This document shows, in pieces, positions 6,490 to 13,483 of a stretch of DNA of 35,180 nt. The notes beneath the pieces were generated by a model. That model did not search any database and was not told the DNA's origin. It saw only the letters and a list, made by a program, of their open reading frames with translations. The first letter of the stretch is position 1; each line of letters opens with the position of its first letter. The stretch lies in the NCBI GenBank assembly GCA_945787105.1, contig CALZGZ010000044.1, positions 1 through 35,180 on the forward strand. Reading direction: 5' to 3'. Made by a program: the position numbers and the translations under genes. The stretch is from an uncultured Gammaproteobacteria bacterium. GTDB lineage: Bacteria > Pseudomonadota > Gammaproteobacteria > Arenicellales > JAANXG01.

Positions 6490-8819
6490 ACCTTCCCCGG
6501 CTCTTCGTCGCTCGATCCCGGCCCCACGATCATGCTACTCGATCCACAGTCGTTCACATCCCACTCCCCGCTGCGGGGAAAGCTGGTGATCTTGTTTACA
6601 GCGTTCAAGTAGTAGGGTTCTTGAGTGTAGTACTCGGGCATCTCGGTATCCGGAGCGAGACCGGCCTCGGGACCGACGTCATTGAGATTAACCAGCAGCG
6701 CCTTGTTCTTGAAGCCGTGGGGTACGGCAGCGTGGCACCACGAGCAACGGATGGCGCCGATCTTATCGACGTGCAAACCATGCCAGTTGCTATTGCCGTC
6801 ACCGAAACCACTGGAGCGGTTTTGGCCTTGTGCCGTGGCGTAGGTGGTGTAGTCGTGGCACTTGAAACACAACCCGCTGGGATCCCCGGTGCCCTGTTGT
6901 GCGTCCCACGACCCCTTGAGTAAAAACGCATTGCTGGAGCCGTGCGGCCCCCACGGGTTGCTACCGGACGGTTGCACAGTGCCGGCCTCGGTGTTGTTAC
7001 CGTGGCAATCGGAGCAATACATCGTTTGATTGCCCACATCGTTGCCCCACGGTGACACGAACGCCTGTGCATCCGTATTCCGGTCCGCCAGCGTCCGTCC
7101 GGTGCCGTCGATCACCGGATGCCAGGAGCGATGATTGCCGCCGGGCTCGCCAGTGTCCCCGCCTGGGGCCTGAAACTCCATCGCCTGGTTGGTGTACTGG
7201 GTGAGGCCGTTGGTGCCCGCAGGGGTGCTGCCCCCAAAACGTCCTAGATTGGGCCGGCTACCGGTCGGAAAGCCGTTGTCGTCGTCGAAACCGTAATCCG
7301 AATGACACTTGAGGCAAATCTGATACTCCCGCGTCACATATGCGCTGTCTACGGACACACTGGCACCGTTACCGCCATCGCCTTTTTTCACCAGATACGA
7401 ACTGGGTAGACTGAGGAACGATGTGCTGCCATACACCGGCTCTATACCCCACGCGCCGCGCAGCGCGCCGGAGGCGATGTTTGTGCCCAGCGTGTGTGCA
7501 GAACGGATCCCGGGTCCAGTGCCGTTAAACCGCTCGTTGCGCATCGACCGGTGGGAATGGTGGCAGTCACTGCATTCGGCATGCCGGTTGTCGGGGTCGC
7601 CCTTGCCTAAGGTCTCCTGATCCTCGACGAGATCGTTATCGGTGATGTCATGGGCCTCGCTACTCGAATCGTCGTCATCACTGATGGGCATGTGGATGGC
7701 CAGTGCGAAATCGCTCTCGATGTCTTTGACCTCACCGCTTGGGTTGTTTATGATCGGTGTCGCCGAGTGGCATTGATAACACGTCTCCTCAACCGCCGAA
7801 TTACCGCCGGTCTTCGGCGAATTGGTCGCGTCATCGGTCCCTTCTCTTAGCAACCATCGGGCGCCGCTCACGGTGTGGCTGTCGTGGCAATTCACGCATC
7901 CCGCTTGCCACACGGCAATGCCGGCGGGGAAATCTCTAAGTTCACTATCAGAACTGAGGTATGTCTCATCGGCGACAGTGGGATCGGCATGCGCGGAGGT
8001 TGACCATCCTCCCTTGTCGTGGCAGGCCAGGCAGCCGATGTCGTTGGTTTGATCGAAAACTCCGATCGATGGTGCCGCTTCTTGAAACCGGTTCAAGCGC
8101 AAAAACTTGATATTCTTAGTCTGATCCGAGTCGCGGATGTGCGGATCATGACAAGTCGCGCATTGTATCTGCGGCTCGCCACCGGTGCCGGTAAGCTCTA
8201 AAGGAACGGCAGGCCGCACGCCCGGCTGGCGCACTCCAATGTGGGTCTCTACCTCGGGGTTCAGGAGTTCGCTATCGGCCACTGCCAGGTTGTAGTCATA
8301 GGTTACCGAGATGGGATGGTCATTGCGCAGATCGAGCCCCAAATCCCGCGTGAATCCGGTGTCGACACCCTCTCCGGCGGGCATCCTCCCGTCACCCGCC
8401 GCACCGCTCAATTGGATGGTCACGTTTTGCCGCCCGCCGGTCACGTTGACAGTGCCAAGCGCGATGGTACCGTCATGACAGGATAGACAGAGTTTGGAAC
8501 TCCCCCCCGGCTGGTCGAGTTGCGTTTGAATAGTGAGTGCATCCAGGGACGACGAGGTATAGACCTCATATGTGGCTCCAGACAGCTCACGATTCCAAAG
8601 CGGGGTGGGGGCACCAGTCGCCAGGGTCGCGGCATGAGGCGTATGGCAGAACACGCAGATCTTGGTTTCATTAATCGCCCGCACCGGACCCGGGCCATCC
8701 ACGGATAGGTTGTGCTTTGTTCTGGCGATGTCGGAAATGATCTCGCCCATCGCTGGTACGGCCAAACTCACCAACACGGCGGTGCAGATCGAAATAATGA
8801 CGCGACGTGGTGTGATCAT
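6456..8819 (-). CDS. Undecahaem (11-haem) c-type cytochrome, exported
   Basis: A 787-residue multihaem cytochrome with a Sec signal peptide (about residues 1-25) and eleven CXXCH motifs: CVFCH, CLSCH, CATCH, CLACH, CVNCH, CYQCH, CSDCH, CLKCH, CSDCH, CFKCH and CSWCH. It has well over eleven further histidines, so full bis-His ligation is possible. The first quarter repeats the motif order of the tetrahaem cytochrome at 16761-17579: KHNLS, CVFCHTPH, PLWNR, CLSCHDGT, NDHPIS, CATCHDPH. No lipobox or membrane anchor is seen. Size and context fit the outer-membrane or surface cytochrome of a porin-cytochrome conduit, with the beta-barrel at 13484-15484 as partner. An acidic stretch (SDDDDSSSE) lies mid-protein. 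It overlaps the upstream NHL gene by ATGA and resB by 34 bases. Its location at the outer membrane is inference. Confidence 0.93.
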   Translation of the reverse strand: MITPRRVIISICTAVLVSLAVPAMGEIISDIARTKHNLSVDGPGPVRAINETKICVFCHTPHAATLATGAPTPLWNRELSGATYEVYTSSSLDALTIQTQLDQPGGSSKLCLSCHDGTIALGTVNVTGGRQNVTIQLSGAAGDGRMPAGEGVDTGFTRDLGLDLRNDHPISVTYDYNLAVADSELLNPEVETHIGVRQPGVRPAVPLELTGTGGEPQIQCATCHDPHIRDSDQTKNIKFLRLNRFQEAAPSIGVFDQTNDIGCLACHDKGGWSTSAHADPTVADETYLSSDSELRDFPAGIAVWQAGCVNCHDSHTVSGARWLLREGTDDATNSPKTGGNSAVEETCYQCHSATPIINNPSGEVKDIESDFALAIHMPISDDDDSSSEAHDITDNDLVEDQETLGKGDPDNRHAECSDCHHSHRSMRNERFNGTGPGIRSAHTLGTNIASGALRGAWGIEPVYGSTSFLSLPSSYLVKKGDGGNGASVSVDSAYVTREYQICLKCHSDYGFDDDNGFPTGSRPNLGRFGGSTPAGTNGLTQYTNQAMEFQAPGGDTGEPGGNHRSWHPVIDGTGRTLADRNTDAQAFVSPWGNDVGNQTMYCSDCHGNNTEAGTVQPSGSNPWGPHGSSNAFLLKGSWDAQQGTGDPSGLCFKCHDYTTYATAQGQNRSSGFGDGNSNWHGLHVDKIGAIRCSWCHAAVPHGFKNKALLVNLNDVGPEAGLAPDTEMPEYYTQEPYYLNAVNKITSFPRSGEWDVNDCGSSSMIVGPGSSDEEPGKVWMAQVCSNPP

Positions 8820-9889
8820 GTTCCCAAATATCTGAAGATTACCACTCTGCCGTTGAACATATCAGCGACGAATACACGACCGAGCTTGTCTGTCCAAGCA
8901 CCCGCCGGCAGGAAAAACCGCCCCACGGCGGTGCCGGTTCCGCCAATCGGTAGTAGGAAACGCCCATCTTCGTCAAATACTAACAGATGATCGTAATAGC
9001 CTTCCACGACGTAGATATTCCGATCATGATCAACGGCAATGCCCTTGGGTCGGGTCAGATTGCCCACGAACAAGCCGCGTGCTCCGAGGCTGTTGACCGG
9101 CTCACCGCCAGCCGTCAGCACCTGCACGCGGGCATTCAAGGTATCGCTCACATATAAATAGCCGTCCCTGTATGCCAGGTGCGTCGGTGCGTTGAACTCT
9201 CCCAGTTCCTTGCCACGCCGGCCGATCGTTTGCATCAATTTGCCCCGATCGTTGAACACCTTGATGTCATGCTGGGCGGTATCGGCAACAAAAATACGAC
9301 CCGATTGGGGGTCGCGGGCCAACCCCGTTGGCCGGCCGACGATACCCTGGGCAAAACTACCTCGCGGTACACCGGAGCGGTCCAAACGGACGATACGCCG
9401 CAAGCCGGAATCCGCCACCAGGACCTCGCCATCCCGTCCCACAACGATACCGATTGGAGACACAAACGATGTGTATTCCCCGGCCTGATCCCAAATGAAA
9501 AGCTTGCCCTGCGGCTCGTCGAATACGAACACCGCCTTACGGCCGACGTCGGTCACATAGATCCGGCCGCGGTCATCCATTGCGCCTGCCTGTGGCCTTA
9601 CCAGCTCCCGAGGGTCCTCCTGCGACCCGGCGCCCAGCCCCACCAACCAACGAACAACGCGCTCACCGGTGCCGGGCCGAGATTGTTCGGCTAAACCGAA
9701 ATTACGCTCACCGGCGAGTTCACCCGCAAACTGGTACCGCGGGATATCCGGTGGTGGCGGCCATACCAGAGCTCGCGCTGGCTCGCTGCCGCTGGGGAAC
9801 AAAGTCATCACCGTCGGTGCCGAGGCACATCCGACGAGCACGGATACGGCAACGGCGAGGGTTAGAAATTCCTTAGCCGTTACTCGCAT
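8816..9889 (-). CDS. NHL-repeat (beta-propeller) lipoprotein
   Basis: A 357-residue protein with a lipoprotein signal peptide; the lipobox LVGC places the lipidated Cys at residue 21. It is followed by about six NHL-type blades with recurring IYVTD, VLVAD, IFVAD, LYVSD, IYVVE and VFVAD strands. The C-terminal blade (RVFVADMFNGRVVIFRYLG) closes the propeller. NHL propellers bind proteins or ligands and are often encoded beside multihaem cytochromes, so a scaffold or assembly role at a membrane is likely but unproven. It overlaps the upstream NHL gene by ten bases and the 11-haem gene by four (ATGA). No ribosome site is obvious, so translation probably depends on coupling. It is related in plan to the lipoprotein at 18813-19898. 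Confidence 0.9.
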   Translation of the reverse strand: MRVTAKEFLTLAVAVSVLVGCASAPTVMTLFPSGSEPARALVWPPPPDIPRYQFAGELAGERNFGLAEQSRPGTGERVVRWLVGLGAGSQEDPRELVRPQAGAMDDRGRIYVTDVGRKAVFVFDEPQGKLFIWDQAGEYTSFVSPIGIVVGRDGEVLVADSGLRRIVRLDRSGVPRGSFAQGIVGRPTGLARDPQSGRIFVADTAQHDIKVFNDRGKLMQTIGRRGKELGEFNAPTHLAYRDGYLYVSDTLNARVQVLTAGGEPVNSLGARGLFVGNLTRPKGIAVDHDRNIYVVEGYYDHLLVFDEDGRFLLPIGGTGTAVGRFFLPAGAWTDKLGRVFVADMFNGRVVIFRYLGT

Positions 9890-10860
9890 GGTGGGAGCAC
9901 GTTAAAGATACTCACGCGGGCGTTTGCGCCATCCGCCACATAGAGAAAACCATCGCTATACCATAGATCCAGCACGTTTTGAAACCAAGATCGTGCATCG
10001 CCATCACCGGCTATGACGGTGTCCAGTTCAGTGTCACGAAACACCTTAATCGTATTGTCGAAACGGTCAACCACGAACACCCGCCGATAGTCATCCACCG
10101 CGATGGCTTCAGGCTGCTCTAAGTTATCCTCGCCGAACACTGCATGAAAACGCTGATCTGGTCCAAACGCATACACCAGTTGACCCAGCTGATCCACAAT
10201 GAACGTCTGGCCTCGGCCGCGCGCCATGGCTACGATATCTCGAAACGGTATCGGTTGCATCACACGCGCGCCCAAGCTCCCGGTTACGCTACCGAGTCGA
10301 TTGAATGCTAAAACGATTGCCCTTAGCCCATCGGCGACGAGTATGCTTGCATCGTCGGGACCTACTACCACGGCTACCGGCTGCGGCAGGTTCTGAGTAT
10401 TCCGATAGCGCTGCATCAGATTTCCCTGCCGGTCGTATTGCCGAACTTCGCGACCATGCGAGTCAGCCACGTACACGGACAGATCGGTATCCACATACAA
10501 GTCCACTTCAGCGTTGCTCGCAGGCAACCGCGCAAAACTATGAAGCACGTTTCGTGTCTGGTCGAACCGGAAAATTGTGCCGTGTCCCGCATCGAATATG
10601 AACAGTTCATTGGCATGAGCGGCGATCGCCTTCGGATACAAGAAATAAACGTGTCGTGGCATGCTTTGACCGTTCATCCGTGAGCCAGAACCAAGATTTG
10701 TCTGCACCAGCCCATGACTCACATGGCGCCACAGCGCTAAAGGATTCTCTGCGCCCTTAGCGCATGAACTTTTTGTGTCGGCAAGAGCCGCGGTGAATAA
10801 AAACAGCGCTGTGCATACAGAAATCACTATCGCCAAAGGCGTGTCGGTGTTGCGCTTCAT
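9880..10860 (-). CDS. Exported NHL/beta-propeller protein
   Basis: The second propeller protein of the locus, about 326 residues. From the ATG at 10860 it opens with a clean Sec signal peptide (MKRNTDTPLAIVIS, then a hydrophobic core and TAALADT). No lipobox Cys follows, so it is probably soluble in the periplasm or secreted. Blade-like strands recur: LFIFDAGHGTIFRFD, VYVADSHGREVRQYD, ILVADGLRAIVLAFN, VFVVDRFDNTIKVFRD and LYVADGANARVSIF. A GTG at 10893, directly after the upstream stop codon, would add 11 residues before the signal peptide and is less likely. It overlaps the next NHL gene by ten bases. The role is unknown; it may bind or guide cytochromes during export. The blade sequences are more divergent than in the two lipoproteins. 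Confidence 0.85.
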   Translation of the reverse strand: MKRNTDTPLAIVISVCTALFLFTAALADTKSSCAKGAENPLALWRHVSHGLVQTNLGSGSRMNGQSMPRHVYFLYPKAIAAHANELFIFDAGHGTIFRFDQTRNVLHSFARLPASNAEVDLYVDTDLSVYVADSHGREVRQYDRQGNLMQRYRNTQNLPQPVAVVVGPDDASILVADGLRAIVLAFNRLGSVTGSLGARVMQPIPFRDIVAMARGRGQTFIVDQLGQLVYAFGPDQRFHAVFGEDNLEQPEAIAVDDYRRVFVVDRFDNTIKVFRDTELDTVIAGDGDARSWFQNVLDLWYSDGFLYVADGANARVSIFNVLPPCE

Positions 10861-10893
10861 GATGAAGCTCGCACACTGAAACGGGGTGCTCAC

Positions 10894-11286
10894 TTACCAG
10901 ATACCCGGGCCCTTCGTTTCGTGACCGCCCTGGATTTTGGTGGTCAAGCCCGGCTTACCCGTGTGGCATAAGTCACAGTTTTCGACTGTCCAGGCTATTT
11001 CGCCGTTATGGCAGGCACCACAAAACCTGCCCTGGCTGATTTGGTCCATGGTGACTTGTGTCGCCCCGACCCGCATCTCAAATTTGAGTTCATTGTGGCA
11101 AACCCGGCACTGAAAACGTATACGGTGAAACCAGTGCTGAAAAATGACCGGCCGCATGCCTTGCTGCTCTGACACGTTATTGAGGACGATGTCGCCGAAT
11201 TCGGCGCGTACCGCCGCGCTTCCAACCAGTAACAGCATCGCAACCGGAAGCAACCTCAGCTTGGTTATGTGGATGGTCGCCTGCAT
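10894..11286 (-). CDS. Trihaem cytochrome c7-type protein, form A
   Basis: A periplasmic trihaem electron carrier of about 130 residues. A Sec signal peptide (about 1-28, ending VRAEFGD) precedes CRVCH, CGACH and CDLCH. The pattern HWFHRIRFQCRVCH, with paired histidines just before the first haem motif, is typical of the c7-type trihaem domain. It is closely related to the protein at 13030-13437; both share GDIV or GDVV, HWFHR, CGACHNG, VENCDLCH and SGKP or TGKP. The ATG at 11286 is 11 bases after the upstream trihaem stop. The frame continues further upstream, but that part is the neighbour read in another frame. It likely passes electrons across the periplasm between inner-membrane donors and the outer-membrane conduit. 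Confidence 0.93.
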   Translation of the reverse strand: MQATIHITKLRLLPVAMLLLVGSAAVRAEFGDIVLNNVSEQQGMRPVIFQHWFHRIRFQCRVCHNELKFEMRVGATQVTMDQISQGRFCGACHNGEIAWTVENCDLCHTGKPGLTTKIQGGHETKGPGIW

Positions 11287-11297
11287 CGTTGATTTAC

Positions 11298-11840
11298 CTA
11301 ACTGTCGTGCGGCAGCGTGTGACAGCGCCTGCATTCGGTAAGGGGAAATGCAACCGCGCCATGACAAACGCCGCAGTGCTCGCCGCGGAGAATACTGCCC
11401 ATGGAAACCGGGGTGGCGCCGGTTTTTGACTTGAACAGGCTTTCGTGACAGTTCGCGCAATCGAGCCACTGAGTGTGCACCTTGTGGGGAAACAGTACAT
11501 TGGGATGCCCCGCCGTGTCACTCATGATGATATTGAGATCAAGCACCTGTACTGTCTTGTCCCCTGCTAGAGCAGCCCGTGGTTTAATGAGGCGCTCGTC
11601 CATGGCCCGGCTCCAATCCACTTTGTTGCCGGCGGTATCGGTGGGTAGTGAACCCAATGCCGCTTCCGGGCTTTGCAGCAATTCTAAACCCGGACTACGC
11701 CGATCATGTAATCCGTCTTTGTTCAATGGCAGCCACTTCCCGGCGTAAGCAAGATGAACGCCGAACATGACGGTAAGCAAGGCGATGCCGGCGCCCGCGA
11801 AAACACGCCGTATTCTGTTTATGTCCCTGGCAAACCACAT
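11298..11840 (-). CDS. Trihaem cytochrome c7-type protein, form B
   Basis: A trihaem protein of about 180 residues with an uncleaved or late-cleaved N-terminal hydrophobic segment (about 14-31, ending LAYAGKW). A linker of roughly 70 residues has no haem, and the haem domain then shows FPHKVHTQWLDCANCH, CGVCH and CRRCH. It is similar along the haem domain to the proteins at 12379-13014 and 20342-21112; shared features are VDW, the FPH..H pair, SI or AI with L.GE.CGVCH, and VAF. The ATG at 11840 is preferred; a TTG six codons upstream is possible. It overlaps the upstream unknown gene by 22 bases. It is probably a periplasmic electron carrier paired with form A. Confidence 0.9.
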   Translation of the reverse strand: MWFARDINRIRRVFAGAGIALLTVMFGVHLAYAGKWLPLNKDGLHDRRSPGLELLQSPEAALGSLPTDTAGNKVDWSRAMDERLIKPRAALAGDKTVQVLDLNIIMSDTAGHPNVLFPHKVHTQWLDCANCHESLFKSKTGATPVSMGSILRGEHCGVCHGAVAFPLTECRRCHTLPHDS

Positions 11841-12238
11841 GATTGTGCTACCCCGCAACGGCCCCTACCCCGGGATGTAGATACCAGAAAATCCCGCGCA
11901 CGCTTGTTGGCCAACTCCGGCGGCCGCCCGGCCATACGCACCGCCTGAAACATTGTGCTCGTTGCACTCGTGAGCAACTCGTTGGCGAGTTGGTGGCGTT
12001 TCGTTTCCTGGGCAGCAACCGCGTGACGATTCAGGGCCCGCGCCCGGTCGCGCTTGGCCTGCGATCGATGATGCGAGGCAAGATCAATCTGGCTTGATGC
12101 GATTGACTCTTCGATAAGTCTTTTGATAGCGTGTTGGCGGTTGATCACCGCCGCAATGTCGCTCTCATCCTGGGCGTTTGCAACGGCTAATCCCCCACAA
12201 AATGCGAGTAACGGCGGCATGGACACGAAATGCTTCAA
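11819..12238 (-). CDS. Small exported protein of unknown function in the cytochrome locus
   Basis: I do not recognise this family. A 139-residue protein that opens from a TTG codon (12238) with GAGGG seven bases upstream and a Sec-like signal (MKHFVSMPPLLAFCGGLAVA, cut near ANAQ). Starting at the next ATG would lose the basic n-region, so TTG is preferred. The mature part is Arg/Lys/Ala-rich and mostly helical, with no haem motif; a single CG-CG-type cysteine pair is absent, but two cysteines lie near the end. It sits between the two trihaem gene pairs and overlaps the next trihaem gene by 22 bases. It may be a periplasmic assembly or docking factor; that is a guess from position. The helical, coiled-coil-like composition is the main visible feature. 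Confidence 0.65.
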   Translation of the reverse strand: MKHFVSMPPLLAFCGGLAVANAQDESDIAAVINRQHAIKRLIEESIASSQIDLASHHRSQAKRDRARALNRHAVAAQETKRHQLANELLTSATSTMFQAVRMAGRPPELANKRARDFLVSTSRGRGRCGVAQSCGLPGT

Positions 12239-12378
12239 CTCTCTTCCCTCACTGTCGGCTTCTGCTGGTTTGGAAGCTCAGTTAGAGGTTTAGTTCCATC
12301 CCGAATCCACACCTAGATGCCGGCGCAGATTACAATGCGCACAGGAAGTCTGCGCGGCGCCTAACACACGTATTTATC

Positions 12379-13014
12379 TTACTTTTTCTTACTTTTTGCC
12401 GGCTTGGCCGCTGCCTTGGCGGAGGTCTTGGTTGCCTTGCCTTTGGTTTCTGTGTGGCAACGACGACAATCGGCAACCGGAAATGCCACCTTGCCGTGAC
12501 ATACACCGCACGACTCACCAAGCATAATAGACGCCATACTCATTTGATTAGCGCCTTTCTGCGGCACAAACGGCACCGGATGGCAGTTCGAGCAGTCCAA
12601 CCATTCAGTATGCTGCTTGTGCGGGAATATGACATCCGGCATCGATCCCTTGACCTGGCGCACGATGGTTAGATCCATAATCACCGGTTTCGCCTTGGGG
12701 TCTTTGCTATCGAATCGCGGCTGGATTTTCTTGGCGTCAAACGCCTTGACCCAATCGACATAGTTACCAGACTGGGCTGGGGGAAGAGGTTTAAACGCCT
12801 CGCGAGGCGTCTGCAGCCCCTGCGTGCCGATTGAGCCCGGGTCATGAATGCCATCTTGCGTGGGTGGCGGATTACGCTTTGACGGTGGCTTCATCAAGCG
12901 GTTAAAGGTGTTCGGATCCGCCGCCGCGGCATCCGGCACCGGCATCCAAGCGACAGACAGTGCGATGATTCCCAACGAGGATATCAACGACACGAAAAAT
13001 TTTGAGCGAACCAT
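12379..13014 (-). CDS. Trihaem cytochrome c7-type protein, form B, with lysine-rich tail
   Basis: A 211-residue exported trihaem protein. The ATG at 13014 is set by an ideal GGAGGTGA ribosome site five to six bases upstream; the GTG three codons earlier lies inside that site. A signal peptide (MVRSKFFVSLISSLG, cut near DAAAADP) is followed by a proline-rich linker and the haem domain: FPHKQHTEWLDCSNCH, CGVCH, CRRCH. After the last haem comes a tail of about 25 residues rich in Lys and Ala, ending KSKKK. The form B protein at 11298-11840 lacks this tail. A basic tail could dock on acidic partners such as the 11-haem protein or on membrane surfaces. It follows the form A gene at 13030 with a short gap, in one operon. 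Confidence 0.92.
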   Translation of the reverse strand: MVRSKFFVSLISSLGIIALSVAWMPVPDAAAADPNTFNRLMKPPSKRNPPPTQDGIHDPGSIGTQGLQTPREAFKPLPPAQSGNYVDWVKAFDAKKIQPRFDSKDPKAKPVIMDLTIVRQVKGSMPDVIFPHKQHTEWLDCSNCHPVPFVPQKGANQMSMASIMLGESCGVCHGKVAFPVADCRRCHTETKGKATKTSAKAAAKPAKSKKK

Positions 13015-13029
13015 AGTGATCACCTCCCG

Positions 13030-13437
13030 TTACTTCGGGGCGCCAGCGGGCCTGATTAATTTCTGCAACGTACTTTCGTGGACCTGAGTCGGTGTCTTGG
13101 GTTTACCGGAATGGCACAGATCGCAGTTCTCCACCGACCAGGCGATATCTCCATTGTGGCACGCGCCGCAGTATTCTCCATCGATGATCTTCAACATATT
13201 TATGTCGTTGCCACCGGCTTTGAACTTGAATCCCAGATCCGCATGACATACTTTGCAACGGAAGCGGACGCGGTGGAACCAATGCGGAAACACAACCGGG
13301 CGGATTCCAGAATCATCTGAATATTTGTTCATTACTACGTCGCCATACTCTGCATGGCTTGCATTATGCGTCAATAAAACCAGACACACTATTGTCAAGA
13401 CCAGGACCGTTATGCGTTTACACAGTGTTAGCGCCAT
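13030..13437 (-). CDS. Trihaem cytochrome c7-type protein, form A
   Basis: A 135-residue periplasmic trihaem protein. The ATG at 13437 follows an AGGAGAAG ribosome site; the upstream extension of the open frame overlaps the beta-barrel gene and was not used. The signal peptide (MALTLCKRITVLVLT, cut near ASHAEYG) precedes HWFHRVRFRCKVCH, CGACH and CDLCH. Most residues of the haem domain match the form A protein at 10894-11286, so the two are likely duplicates. It lies directly downstream of the beta-barrel gene and upstream of a form B partner, so the A-B order here is reversed in the second pair (B-A). It is likely a soluble electron shuttle to the outer-membrane complex. Confidence 0.94.
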   Translation of the reverse strand: MALTLCKRITVLVLTIVCLVLLTHNASHAEYGDVVMNKYSDDSGIRPVVFPHWFHRVRFRCKVCHADLGFKFKAGGNDINMLKIIDGEYCGACHNGDIAWSVENCDLCHSGKPKTPTQVHESTLQKLIRPAGAPK

Positions 13438-13483
13438 GGATGTCTTCTCCTTTTCGGTTGTTCCCCGGGTCGAGAGGTGCATA

